From IMG/VR virus record IMGVR_UViG_3300021091_000245, positions 1 to 32,819 of that record: a stretch of 32,819 bases of DNA; one strand, 5' to 3'. Under the pieces are notes generated by a model that was not told where the DNA came from, did not search any database, and was given only the letters and a program-made list of their open reading frames with translations. Source of the DNA: a virus. The translations under genes and the position numbers were made by a program. This document shows, in pieces, positions 20,001-29,025 of the stretch. The stretch's first letter is position 1. Each line of letters begins with the position of its first letter.

Positions 20001-23000
20001 TTTCCTCCAAATGTTTATTGGAGTTTTTGATTTCACCACATAAGAATAATCTTGATAAAAATAAGAATCGGAAAGTCTTTGATTACTACTAGATAACTGA
20101 CCTTTTGCAGTGTCATAATATCCAGTATTATCATAGTATGATTTAATATCTGGGTTGAATAAAGTAACAAAATTATCAGTTACCAAAGCAGTTTTTCTTT
20201 TCAAATTACCAGAAATAATCAAATTCTTTCTAAATTCTCCTTTTACTTTTTCTACTTTTAAGAAATTGCGTTTTGAATCAAAACCATCCTTTGCAATTCT
20301 TCCTTCCGCAATTAAAAATCCATTTTCAAATTGTTTAATTATTTCACCGTTTACAAAACTATTTTCATCAAAATTTTTAATGGTTAAAATTTGATGAGAT
20401 GTAAAAACAGATGATAATGTAGTATCATTGTAATAATTTGAACCATTATAAATTACTTTCAAATTCTTTGGATATCCAACATTTTTACTTCCAAAGAATA
20501 TCTTGACATCAGATTCTATTACATAAATTTCTGGTTTTTTATTAAATTTTCTATCAGGATTCAATAATTTTATAGCTATAATTTCTCCACTATTTCCGAC
20601 CGTGACATCAAAATTTAATAATAATAAGTCATTATCTGTTTCTAATATTACTTTTGGTTTAGAATAATTCTTTCCAGGTTTTAAAATAGAAATAGATTCA
20701 ATTACTGTATTTTTTTCGTCATATGAAATTTCTGCTTCACACAAATTATTGCTATTTGGCAAAACACCGTGTACGGTAGGTATTTTTTTGTATAACTTTC
20801 CAGTGTTGACTATAGAAACGGATTCTATTTGACCTTCTGCAAAAATAGAATTAGTGGAATAAGAGAAAACACCATGACCATCATACTCTGGAGTGAAATT
20901 CATTTCGTAAGCAAATGACCTCGGAGACACGTAAGTAACTGTTTTTTCACCCTGTAAAGGATCATCTTGTAATAACAAATAAGAATTGCTAGAATCAACT
21001 ATTGCCGCTTTATCAAAATAGTAATAATTTCTAAAATCTACAGATTCCTTAACATCGTAATTATTCGATGGCGATGCATCTCCAAATCCAAATTTAACTG
21101 AAATATACGAAGAAGTATCATCACCAGACCCAGGAAGTGCATTTCCACGGATTGATTCAGTTGTTAATATATTTTTATTGATACTTGGCGAGAATTCCAA
21201 GAAAGATCCAGCCAAAGATGGATGCTTAGTAATAAAATTATAACGATAATACTTCTGTATTGGTATAATCGGATTGATTAACCAAGGACCAGACTCATTG
21301 TATTTTGAAAACTCAAATTTGTATGATGGTTGAGCAACCACACTATCTACTGAAACGAGTTTAGATGGACTTCCTGAGTCGAAGAAAGATGAGTTGAATG
21401 ATAATGGAGATATTGATTCTAAAGTTTGATTTATATCAAAATAAACTGTTAATTCTTGTGTAATTTCGTCGTAACTCTTAACTATCGGTGAATTACTACT
21501 TCCCCCAAGAGTATCTCCTTCATTAAACAAATATTTCGCAGTAACAAAACTAATAGCATCACCGTTGAAATGATTTTCGCGGATAGTGTTATTAAAAGAT
21601 CTAGTTACTGTTAAAGTTTTGTTGATATTACTTACAGAATCTACTCTAATATTTTCTTGATTAATCTTGATAACATCACCAGATGAGAAGTTTCTGATAT
21701 CAGAAACTCTCAGAATGGTATTATTCTTGCCAAAACCAACGTGAGTAACTTCCAAGAATAAGTATGATTGACTTAAAGACCCAGATAATCTGTTTAAGCT
21801 AGTGTTAGATACTGTTAAAATATCTCCAATCTGATAACCAGATCCTTTAGTCGTTATTACAACGCCATTTTCACTAACTCTACCATTTGATACAGTTATA
21901 GTTGCTTTTGCATTACCAGGAGCTCCTGGACCACCTACGTGAGATTTTTCTGGTGTTGTCAATAAACCATTTTCATCTCTTGTTTTAGTTTGATCTGAGA
22001 AAATCAATTCCACATTTGTGAATGTAGCAGAACCAGCATTAGCGTAGTCCTCCCCACTATTCAACCTCTTCACGGTGCCTATACCAGTGTCACTGACTGC
22101 AGTATTAATTACTGGTGGGAAAAGTTTAATAGTTTGATAAATTCTCTTTCTAACATAGTAATTAGTAGTAGTTTCGGTATCATCAGGAATAATATCAATA
22201 GTAACTTTATCATTTAATGTTAAATTATGGTCTTCATCAGTAGTCACTAAAGAAATATTATTGTTGATAGAGAATATTTCTATATTTTTACTCAATTCAT
22301 CTATTTGAAAAATTCTGCTTCCAATAGTGTCGTCAATTATTTCACTTTTTAGATAAAAATCTCTGGATGTGATAAAATTGCCATCGTCAACTTTAACTTT
22401 TAAGGTATTTCCAGATATTACTTGCTCTAATATAGTGCCTCTAGCTATTTCACTTGTTGCTACAACGCCAAAAGAAGAAGAATTGATTAAAGATACTGGA
22501 GATCCATTTTGTGTTTCTGATATTTGGAAATTGCTACTGGAAGCATTTATTACATAGTAAATCTTATTCTCGATAATACCATTGGATGACCTAGCAAATG
22601 AGATTCCATCACCATTAGTAAATGGATTGAATGCGACTCGTAAAGTATTAGTCGTAATTGATAATATTACTACTTCTTTGCCACTAGTTAATCTGACAAA
22701 AGCATCTTTAGTATAGAAAGATTCTGTATCGACAATTAAATTCAATACGCGTACGGAAGAATTTAATTTATTGATAGTATCAAAATTTCCAGATATATTT
22801 CTTAAAACAAATGTATCTGCAGAAAAAATGTTTCCTACAACTTCTCCTGATGCATTTGTGCCTTCTTGAGTTATAATAGATTGGTTGAAGAAGTATACTG
22901 GTTTTTTTGAAACTATTTTAGCAGCTTTTGTCTCTTTGGATTCTATTGATAAAATATTTTTACCTTTCAATTTAGAAACTTCGGCTATTAAACCAAATCC

Positions 23001-25853
23001 AGAAGTTTGGTCATTATTAATGTATAATTTATTTCCTATTGAGAAATTAGATGGACTATCTTCTACTGTGCATAACGTAATATTACCTTCTGTGGTAGAT
23101 TCTACGATTACATTAGCATTAATCCCGTTTGCTGGGGTATCTTGAGTTTTTAATCTTCTTGATTTTGATGGAATGTTATTTTGATTAATTTTTGCCACAT
23201 AATTAGATTCTACTGGTATCGAGTAAAATCTTTCTCCAATAATATATGGGAATACTGGAGTGTTAGTGGAATCAACCGTTACGAAATATGCATAAGTGCC
23301 ATTTGGATAATCTGGAGTTACGCAATATCTACCATTGTTTTCGTCCAAACTACCAAATCTATGTTGATAACGATAATCTTCTGTGAAACTTCCTAGGGGA
23401 TAATCTGATAGATTTGGTCCACCGTCTCTAGATGTTTTTAATCTATAACTAGATGTCATTCTAGATATAGATGAATTTGGATTCAGTGGATTTTCGTAAG
23501 CATATGGACCATAGATGGGATTGCCATCATATGCATACCCAAGAATAGGTGAATGCTTGGATGCATCATTATCCAACAAAAGATTTCTTAATGCTACTGG
23601 ATTTGCTACATGTGCATAACCATATCCGAAAGATTTTTCAATATTTTCAAATAAATATCCGTTATTGTTATCTAACTTTGGTATACCAATTCTATTCTTT
23701 AATCTATCATATCTATTATTTTTCCATCTCTTTACGAATGCGGATGCAGTAGCATCTCTTCCGATAGGAATTACTTCTACACTAATATTTTCTTGAGTGT
23801 AAAACTTGCCTTCACTGATTTTATTAAATCCAATTAACTTACCATCTGTTGAAATAATTGAAGTATATTCAGCTAATCTACCATTATTAGTTCTATCTTT
23901 GATAAAAATTAATGGGGGGGTTGAATAATATTCTCCTGGATTAACAATTGTAAGCTTAGTTACTTTGTCTTTAGTGACAGTTGCCGACACTTGAGCGCCT
24001 CTACCAGAAGTTATAGTTACGCTTGGATTTCTCTCAAATTTTTCACCAGGATTAATTACTTCGATTCTTTCTAACACTTCTCCAGAAAGAATTGCTCTTG
24101 CCTTTGCTTCCTTGTCACCCTCTATCAAGACGTATGGTGGATTTTTATATCCTTTACCCTTATTTGTTACATTAATAGTCTCTACGCCACCAAAAATCAC
24201 ATCTTGACTATCATAGTCTTTATATCCATATGCTAAAACGCCATTCAAGAAAATACCAATGTCTCTAGTTGGAGTTGGATATAACTCAGTATTTCTTATT
24301 GCTTCTTTTCTAATTAATTTAAGATTCTTCTGATCAGAAGGTGTCAATGTAACAAAATTGCCAATATTATAGGATGGCAATCCAGAAGATGCAATGTAGT
24401 AGTATTGATCGTCTTCGTAAATAGCTGATATGTCAGTCAATACTTCTTCTAGTCCAGAAATATTGCTACCAGTAGTATCACTATTCAACAACCATCTAAC
24501 AGATGAAGATAATTTATTGTATATAACTGGATTTCTAGTTTCAAATCCAGAATCACTTATTTGTATTTCATCGCCTTCGGTTGAATATGGTTGACCAGAA
24601 GAAACAGACACTCCATATAAAACACCATAACATAAAAATGAAACATTTTTCTCAATACCATCTTCTACATATTTTGCAGAAAGATTACTGTAATTTAATA
24701 CCTGAGTATTTTTAGGATAATCGCCACTAATGGCGCTATTTCCTCCAGACCTACTATCAATAACAAATTGATTGACATTCTTATCTTTAAATGTGAATGT
24801 CTCAGATCCTATTCTTATCTTTCCCTTGACATTTTTCCAACCAGAAGTGGAAAAAACATTAATTCTATTATCTGTAGAAGAAGATGGGAGTAATCTTTTG
24901 GTCAAAAATGTCTTTTGTGCTACAGAAAACTCTCCAACAACTGTTTCTGGAGCTAAAATGACTTCATAAATGCTTTCGCCATCAAAATTGCCAAGAAAAT
25001 TAACATTATCAATAATTGCAAATGCATTTTTTACGGAAGAATTATATACATCTTCCTCTTGATATAATTTTTCGCCAATTACTTTAAAAGGATCACCAGA
25101 TATTACTTTTACACGAAGAGATAATTTATTAATCCAATCCGATGTTGAAGATTTTAACGTATTATCCTTTGGATAATAAATTTCTGGAATATCTAACCCA
25201 TCTTGAGTTATTAATGAGTTGAATATGAATTTTATAGACTGCTCAGTGCCTTTAGACCTATAAAATTGCTTAATATTCTTAATTAGTGTTCTTTTATCAA
25301 TCTCTTTTTTTAAAGATTCTTCGGGGAAAGATGCGAGGTATTGTGTTTCGTAATTTTTAACAAAAGCATATAAAAATAGATTGCTAATGTTGTATATTTG
25401 AGCACCAGAAAGATGATTTACTCCATTACCATAATTACCGACTTTATATGTCGATGTATTATATAAATCACCTAGTTTTGTAGTGCCACTAACATTTCTA
25501 ACACATCCAATGAATGAATTAGCTGTTTTTTCAGCATAAAATATTACTTCATCATCAATCATCACATATCCATTCTTTTCTGGGAATGCATAAGTGTCTT
25601 CGACAAATATTACTGTATCGGAATCTAATACATTAGAAGTAATATGAGTATATTCTGATAAAATTTTTTTTTCGTAAGTATCAATGTCAGCATAATTAGA
25701 TAGATTGTTAATAATATCTAAAGATTGCCCAGTTAACTCCAAATGCTCATAGTATTTCTGTATAAATGCAGAAAACTTTGGATATTCGGTTGAAATAAAT
25801 TCTGGTAGTTGATTATCAACTAAAGTAGAAATTCTTTTCTTAGCTACCGACAT
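17001..25853 (-). CDS. 7: Giant baseplate wedge protein at the gp7 position, with YHYH-type motif (2950 aa)
   Basis: Lies between gp6 and gp8, the place of T4 gp7 (1032 residues) but nearly three times as long. The N-terminus has LPEFISTEYPKFSAFIQKYY (15-34) and LIKNIKQFYRSKGTEQSIKF (about 196-215), the conserved core of cyanophage gp7-like proteins. GYAYDGNPIYGPYAYENP near residue 770 matches the YHYH-domain motif. Several repeat families are visible: 'GYxMIDDEVIFYAE...FIGCVR' at 95-119, mirrored by 'GKLLIGNEIITYTD...FIGCVR' at the C-terminus; two triplets of a 'NPGekYxxpPxv.i' repeat near 566-640 and 1685-1766; and three 'DGVxQ...tPPxxGq' repeats near 2090, 2185 and 2280. The gp7 identity rests on gene order and the N-terminus; roles of the inserts are unknown. 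Only 4 bases separate it from gp6. Confidence 0.75.
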   Translation of the reverse strand: MSVAKKRISTLVDNQLPEFISTEYPKFSAFIQKYYEHLELTGQSLDIINNLSNYADIDTYEKKILSEYTHITSNVLDSDTVIFVEDTYAFPEKNGYVMIDDEVIFYAEKTANSFIGCVRNVSGTTKLGDLYNTSTYKVGNYGNGVNHLSGAQIYNISNLFLYAFVKNYETQYLASFPEESLKKEIDKRTLIKNIKQFYRSKGTEQSIKFIFNSLITQDGLDIPEIYYPKDNTLKSSTSDWINKLSLRVKVISGDPFKVIGEKLYQEEDVYNSSVKNAFAIIDNVNFLGNFDGESIYEVILAPETVVGEFSVAQKTFLTKRLLPSSSTDNRINVFSTSGWKNVKGKIRIGSETFTFKDKNVNQFVIDSRSGGNSAISGDYPKNTQVLNYSNLSAKYVEDGIEKNVSFLCYGVLYGVSVSSGQPYSTEGDEIQISDSGFETRNPVIYNKLSSSVRWLLNSDTTGSNISGLEEVLTDISAIYEDDQYYYIASSGLPSYNIGNFVTLTPSDQKNLKLIRKEAIRNTELYPTPTRDIGIFLNGVLAYGYKDYDSQDVIFGGVETINVTNKGKGYKNPPYVLIEGDKEAKARAILSGEVLERIEVINPGEKFERNPSVTITSGRGAQVSATVTKDKVTKLTIVNPGEYYSTPPLIFIKDRTNNGRLAEYTSIISTDGKLIGFNKISEGKFYTQENISVEVIPIGRDATASAFVKRWKNNRYDRLKNRIGIPKLDNNNGYLFENIEKSFGYGYAHVANPVALRNLLLDNDASKHSPILGYAYDGNPIYGPYAYENPLNPNSSISRMTSSYRLKTSRDGGPNLSDYPLGSFTEDYRYQHRFGSLDENNGRYCVTPDYPNGTYAYFVTVDSTNTPVFPYIIGERFYSIPVESNYVAKINQNNIPSKSRRLKTQDTPANGINANVIVESTTEGNITLCTVEDSPSNFSIGNKLYINNDQTSGFGLIAEVSKLKGKNILSIESKETKAAKIVSKKPVYFFNQSIITQEGTNASGEVVGNIFSADTFVLRNISGNFDTINKLNSSVRVLNLIVDTESFYTKDAFVRLTSGKEVVILSITTNTLRVAFNPFTNGDGISFARSSNGIIENKIYYVINASSSNFQISETQNGSPVSLINSSSFGVVATSEIARGTILEQVISGNTLKVKVDDGNFITSRDFYLKSEIIDDTIGSRIFQIDELSKNIEIFSINNNISLVTTDEDHNLTLNDKVTIDIIPDDTETTTNYYVRKRIYQTIKLFPPVINTAVSDTGIGTVKRLNSGEDYANAGSATFTNVELIFSDQTKTRDENGLLTTPEKSHVGGPGAPGNAKATITVSNGRVSENGVVITTKGSGYQIGDILTVSNTSLNRLSGSLSQSYLFLEVTHVGFGKNNTILRVSDIRNFSSGDVIKINQENIRVDSVSNINKTLTVTRSFNNTIRENHFNGDAISFVTAKYLFNEGDTLGGSSNSPIVKSYDEITQELTVYFDINQTLESISPLSFNSSFFDSGSPSKLVSVDSVVAQPSYKFEFSKYNESGPWLINPIIPIQKYYRYNFITKHPSLAGSFLEFSPSINKNILTTESIRGNALPGSGDDTSSYISVKFGFGDASPSNNYDVKESVDFRNYYYFDKAAIVDSSNSYLLLQDDPLQGEKTVTYVSPRSFAYEMNFTPEYDGHGVFSYSTNSIFAEGQIESVSIVNTGKLYKKIPTVHGVLPNSNNLCEAEISYDEKNTVIESISILKPGKNYSKPKVILETDNDLLLLNFDVTVGNSGEIIAIKLLNPDRKFNKKPEIYVIESDVKIFFGSKNVGYPKNLKVIYNGSNYYNDTTLSSVFTSHQILTIKNFDENSFVNGEIIKQFENGFLIAEGRIAKDGFDSKRNFLKVEKVKGEFRKNLIISGNLKRKTALVTDNFVTLFNPDIKSYYDNTGYYDTAKGQLSSSNQRLSDSYFYQDYSYVVKSKTPINIWRKLVEQTVHPSGFKMFGEVNIDAEAKTSMPSRQNVTSSVSIIELWDETTNRVTIENTRQQITQTIVRYKDTNIRRGKGSVLVSGIDTTELLSYVFELQQPFDGDFDESGNIVGRRTFNMILPGFGVLNVFNPNNLFVTIDGVMQNPGTTFTVSGSTITFATPPLGQRISNNQIIEPQKFVGRMIRFKNNDFNSRYFKKIKNIDNDFNGIETRFPLFYEDGTDVVLDAKENLLVSLDGVVQENKMTPLIPATSSYYIDRTVTPNHIVFIDAPRKLDDVNRSKFFAYSIGNYERLEIDPELFDSQTKGPFLLRRVLDRRTVTVDNDRTVLVFVEGVLQIRNRAYTITGSDIFFAEPPKPGQIINIIYLYGKESTPKLTFYNFENNKFFNKVDIISSAFISNDQLQKYDTVYQGTSIKDWDSIGEVLTSFASTDSQGNPTIRIIIKQQNYKFSPSQPLKLSSYKSPVQEFIIYPEDIVSITDYEKDDEQNELVFKTKSGWMYGTELSPVYSNNLDVGDLIQVDGERDYRSILLIPEVLKKLGHRRDDLIENNHYGQIGVTTYNGIVDGVGLSVFASVSNGEISSLTWNRRKYERYASIIDSGIIVPKTVFTRNSIIELSDQTIVELRNGINLKIINKTASVVAIKKADIQPSAFGYRETPDLVFVPQPLRDTYGNIIGPVSGGGASGFVVMNGGEIIDVVLTNKGSGYVTPPKVYVTRGYNVYKSPQKVINSSTDLVLSPKITLDTALYTQITITIDGKLTPNIETVIDVQSSYDSTNPTIIITPPEYDVTCTENQKQITSILNLEAAQIDSITNISYQRISEFYFDPIVTTIDYIIRNTTLRYDFGFVDVYDGIQNQAKYNYGKLGNRFEVYENIKFMTDYGVADVSEQNTLEMMELHYPNITIGDFSDRHSSSVGQNGAIWDITWPSIQEHGALLDSSLSSLDDIVYIPDTSRFPSSGKLLIGNEIITYTDKLSDRFIGCVRGAENTVVQTHNPGDYLRSLS

Positions 25854-25857
25854 TTAA

Positions 25858-27678
25858 CTACTCTTGAATGATTGTGAATTTACTTTTTGTGATATCTACA
25901 TCTAAAAACATTTCTCTAGTAGATACGATATCATTAATTAATGGATTGACGCGAATCTCGATTTTATCATCATTGAAACTTCCTTTGATAATAGTCAAAT
26001 CATACATCATTATTTCGCCCTTTCCATAATTAACTTTACCTAGATTTGAGTTAACTACTACCTTTTCACCAGTTATACTATCTAATTTATACAAAACTAA
26101 TTTGCCTTGTCTATCTTCTATAAAAACGGTGTCTAGAGGAAACTCTCTTACAGTAAAACCAGTACTGGTGATAGATGGTTCATCATCTTGAATGAAAGGA
26201 TTCTTAAAGCATATTTCATAATAAAACTTTGAATTTAATGCAGGATAGAAATCCTTACGCATAGTTATAGTAGTCAAGTTTGACTTGATAGAAGCGTCAG
26301 AATCGTCAATAACACCAACAAACTTACTGTAACGGAATTTGCCATTAAATTTTTCTGTATCTGATAATTGTATATAATCTTCAATATTCTTGATTGCTAA
26401 TTCTTTTATTTTATCTGACTTATATGTAGTGAGAGTAGTGTCATAGTATATTTTTGAATCCATCTCAACATATAATATTGATGGGTCTACAACTCGTGGA
26501 GTAACTGAAGCAACTGCGTATTTTTTGAGTGCTTTTTCAATTTCTTTTTTAGTAAATGAAGTCAGATAAGTTGCATACTTAGGTTTGATGACAATTTTAA
26601 CAACACCATACTCAGGGGGGTCATCTTCTTCTCCTCCGAATGCTGTTATATCAGCTACTGAAGGATATACACTCCTCACAATTGCTCTATAATCTTCGCT
26701 AGTTACTGCTCTATCTTGCGTAGCATAATTCTTTGCGGCATTGAATTTGATTCTATCGATAGATTCTGAGAATTCACCGCCAGAAGAAGGTGATACAGTA
26801 ATTAAATTTGTAATCGTTAAGTTATAATTATTGGATAACGTGTCAGTGGAGTTTAAATCTTCAACAATTGCACTAAAAGTAAATACTCTTGCTCCATTTG
26901 TTTCTGGACCTGGAGTAACCAAATATGAAATTTCTACATATTCGCCATTTTCAAGTTTCCTCCCAAATACACCATCTCCAAACTGTAATTCATAATTTTC
27001 GTCTTCGATTTCAGTTAGAAAGAATACTTTACTTTCGGGATTAACATTTAAAATATTTTCTGCATAATCATAAGTATCAAAATACCCATTTGGGTAAGAT
27101 TGTGTAGATTTAAATACTCTGACTTTAATTGTATTTGTATCTACGTTTACATTTTTAATTAAAAATCTTTGATTTCTTAAAGAATTGTTAACTACATGAT
27201 AATCAGTGATTATATTACCAGAATAAATTTCTAAATTGCTGAAAGAAGCAACACCATTATTCACCGTTGCCCTTGCATCTTCTAAAATACTGTATTGATA
27301 CGCAGAATTTTCAAAAAACGATGAAAATGCGGATCCTCTTCGTATAACAACAGTATTCGGTTTATTTTCAGAAATGTAAGTTAATTCTAGGTTTACAACT
27401 GCTTTTGATGCTGTAGCAGATTTAGGTCTGTATCCTAATTGCTTAGCTATTGCTACAACATTGTCACGTAAAGTTGCTGAACTTAAAAACATTTCATTCA
27501 CCACCATGTTGGTGTTGAATGCAGTATAATAAGTATTGTATGCTAACAGATCAATCAAAGCACTAAGAGCACTTCCTTCAAAATCATAGTCAGTAAACTC
27601 TGATTGCGCTCTTAGATACTCTCTGAGCGAAGTTTTAATGTTATTAAAATCTAATTGATTTAACTGAGAGTATGGCAT
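25858..27678 (-). CDS. 6: Baseplate wedge protein gp6
   Basis: A 606-residue protein starting MPYSQLNQLDFNNIKTSLRE, with 'DYDFEGSALSALIDLLAYNT' at 33-52, the hallmark opening of T4-type gp6. Residues 320-420 (TSEDYRAIVRSVYPSVADIT, then VVKIVIKPKYATYL) carry the baseplate-J-like part of the protein. gp6 dimers form the ring that holds the wedges together, so it is essential to baseplate structure. Length is near that of T4 gp6 (660). It starts 3 bases after gp25 ends and is followed 4 bases later by the gp7-like gene, so gp25-gp6-gp7 is one unit. Confidence 0.9.
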   Translation of the reverse strand: MPYSQLNQLDFNNIKTSLREYLRAQSEFTDYDFEGSALSALIDLLAYNTYYTAFNTNMVVNEMFLSSATLRDNVVAIAKQLGYRPKSATASKAVVNLELTYISENKPNTVVIRRGSAFSSFFENSAYQYSILEDARATVNNGVASFSNLEIYSGNIITDYHVVNNSLRNQRFLIKNVNVDTNTIKVRVFKSTQSYPNGYFDTYDYAENILNVNPESKVFFLTEIEDENYELQFGDGVFGRKLENGEYVEISYLVTPGPETNGARVFTFSAIVEDLNSTDTLSNNYNLTITNLITVSPSSGGEFSESIDRIKFNAAKNYATQDRAVTSEDYRAIVRSVYPSVADITAFGGEEDDPPEYGVVKIVIKPKYATYLTSFTKKEIEKALKKYAVASVTPRVVDPSILYVEMDSKIYYDTTLTTYKSDKIKELAIKNIEDYIQLSDTEKFNGKFRYSKFVGVIDDSDASIKSNLTTITMRKDFYPALNSKFYYEICFKNPFIQDDEPSITSTGFTVREFPLDTVFIEDRQGKLVLYKLDSITGEKVVVNSNLGKVNYGKGEIMMYDLTIIKGSFNDDKIEIRVNPLINDIVSTREMFLDVDITKSKFTIIQE

Positions 27679-27681
27679 TGA

Positions 27682-28080
27682 TTATCTCGTTCTTTGTAGA
27701 ATAAATTCTGTAGATAATGGAGAATTTAAACTTTCTCTACCTATAATTTCAAATTCAATGTAGACTTCATAACTGTTTGTGTCAAAATTTGGAGTTACTT
27801 CTACTTGAAGTAAATTAACTCGTGGCTCATATCTTTCAATTACAAGTCTAATTTCATCCTGAAGACTAGATGAGGTTGCGTAATCTAGTAATTCAAATAA
27901 CAAATCTGCTATTCTAGTACCAAGTAATGAGTTAAATGGTCTTTCACCTGGCTTTGTTAATACTAAATTTTGCAAAGCATTTTTAATGGCAGTTTCATTT
28001 TTAACCACCACCAAATCTTTTGTATTTGGGTGTGCCCCAAAGGCAACACTTATGTCTTTAAAAGTTTGAAAGGTGGGCAT
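27682..28080 (-). CDS. 25: Baseplate wedge protein gp25
   Basis: 132 residues, the same length as T4 gp25, with the GPW/gp25-family pattern. VKNETAIKNALQNLVLTKPG (27-46) is followed by ERPFNSLLGTRIADLLFELL, then the helix LQDEIRLVIERYEPRVNLLQ and an EFEI strand near the end. gp25 is the small wedge protein that links the wedge to the tube-sheath junction and helps start sheath assembly. The 'GERPfnp.lG..i..llFE' core is clearly visible. It has a late-like box (GATAAATA) 24 bases upstream and leads the gp25-gp6-gp7 unit. Confidence 0.93.
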   Translation of the reverse strand: MPTFQTFKDISVAFGAHPNTKDLVVVKNETAIKNALQNLVLTKPGERPFNSLLGTRIADLLFELLDYATSSSLQDEIRLVIERYEPRVNLLQVEVTPNFDTNSYEVYIEFEIIGRESLNSPLSTEFILQRTR

Positions 28081-28104
28081 GAATACACCACTACTAGTCC
28101 AAAG

Positions 28105-28112
28105 TATTTATC
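28105..28112 (-). promoter_or_regulatory. T4-type late promoter box (GATAAATA) before gp25
   Basis: The minus strand reads GATAAATA, one base from TATAAATA, 24 bases before the gp25 ATG in an 84-base intergenic gap. It is a good candidate to drive the baseplate operon. Confidence 0.55.
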
Positions 28113-28164
28113 AGACTAATGACGGAGTTTCTTGCCCACCAGAGGTTTTATGTCGGAGACCCGC

Positions 28165-28362
28165 TCATAACCATTCTACATAGTCATCAAACCCATCTTT
28201 ACCACCACACCACTTTTCCATGCGGTTTTCAGGGATTTTATACTTCTGCATATGTGCTTTTCTCAGTAATGCATCACTTCTGGGGTCTGTAATAAGCACA
28301 GAAGTGCCGAAATCCTTCTGCATCATCGAAGGCACATTATCTGGAATTGGTTTGTTAGCCAT
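28165..28362 (-). CDS. Hypothetical protein (65 aa)
   Basis: Starts MANKPIPDNVPSMMQKDFGT and ends KDGFDDYVEWL. It is a mixed-charge, probably soluble protein with one Cys (KWCGG) and no motif that I recognise. The start is supported by GGAGCAAACAG just before the ATG, a good ribosome site. It is the last gene of the short group that begins at the sigma70-type promoter at 29026-29054, and it is followed by gp25 under a separate late promoter. An early or middle role is possible but not shown. Confidence 0.65.
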   Translation of the reverse strand: MANKPIPDNVPSMMQKDFGTSVLITDPRSDALLRKAHMQKYKIPENRMEKWCGGKDGFDDYVEWL

Positions 28363-28405
28363 CTGTTTGCTCCATAAGGGTTAAACAGAACTTTTAGAGG
28401 GGTTG

Positions 28406-28861
28406 CTATCCCTGTTTTTTCACTAAATCGTAGTCATCACCGAGAATTTCGCGCATATAATCGTCATCCCAGTAGTCATAATATTTGATATTACTCAGAA
28501 TTTTGCGGAATTGTCTCAATTTTGCTTTAGGCTGCGCTAAAATTAGGTTGTAAAGTCCGTTGTTACTCTGAATTTCGCCAACAAAACTGATTTTTTCCGC
28601 ACAATCTTCAAAAAACTCCCAATCTTCCCATATTTTGTTGTAAGATTCGACCCATTCTAGTATATCTTCAACGCTGTGATAATCTTCTACAATAAAAATG
28701 ACGACATCGTAACCTTCAATAGGCTCGATATCGTCAATTTGACACTCTACAATTTTATATTTTGCGGTCGAGGCATAGGGACAGACTGCAAAACCACCCA
28801 ATTCTGGGCGTAGTATCGATACTTTGTGTATCCATTCCCTAATATGTGCCTCTTTATTCAT
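28406..28861 (-). CDS. Hypothetical cyanophage protein (151 aa)
   Basis: A soluble, acidic, aromatic-rich protein: MNKEAHIREWIHKVSILRPE, then LGGFAVCPYASTAKYKIVEC, then strand-like YDVVIFIVEDYHS, a helix EDILEWVESYNKIWEDW, and an acidic tail (YYDYWDDDYMREILGDDYDL). The 'W...V....LGGF.vCPYA' segment somewhat resembles DUF1415 proteins, which share a Cys-Pro-Phe/Tyr motif, but the match is too weak to assign. The ATG overlaps the stop of the basic 47-residue gene by one base (TAATG), and AAGGGA lies upstream as ribosome site. The two genes are likely co-translated. Function unknown. Confidence 0.75.
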   Translation of the reverse strand: MNKEAHIREWIHKVSILRPELGGFAVCPYASTAKYKIVECQIDDIEPIEGYDVVIFIVEDYHSVEDILEWVESYNKIWEDWEFFEDCAEKISFVGEIQSNNGLYNLILAQPKAKLRQFRKILSNIKYYDYWDDDYMREILGDDYDLVKKQG

Positions 28862-29004
28862 TAATTCCCTTGACCACGATAACGCTTTTTGCGTCCATTA
28901 CGTGCAGTAGCAGCAAGATTTGTATTTTTACTGCGCCCTTGACGAGTGCATTTGGGTTTTCCTGGAATATAACTGGACTTATTAAAACTAGGAGACTTTG
29001 CCAT
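28861..29004 (-). CDS. Very basic small protein (47 aa)
   Basis: A short gene of 47 residues, starting MAKSPSFNKSSYIPGKPKCT and ending GRKKRYRGQGN. It is rich in Lys and Arg, with a single Cys. I associate the pattern 'SFNKSSYiP.KPk...KKRYrGQG' with a small protein conserved in T4-like cyanophages; its function is unknown to me. The composition suggests nucleic-acid binding. It is the first gene after the sigma70-type promoter at 29026-29054, and its stop overlaps the next ATG by one base. The strong promoter and tight coupling support it as a real gene despite its size. Confidence 0.75.
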   Translation of the reverse strand: MAKSPSFNKSSYIPGKPKCTRQGRSKNTNLAATARNGRKKRYRGQGN

Positions 29005-29025
29005 ACAGTTTAAACAACTAAAGAT

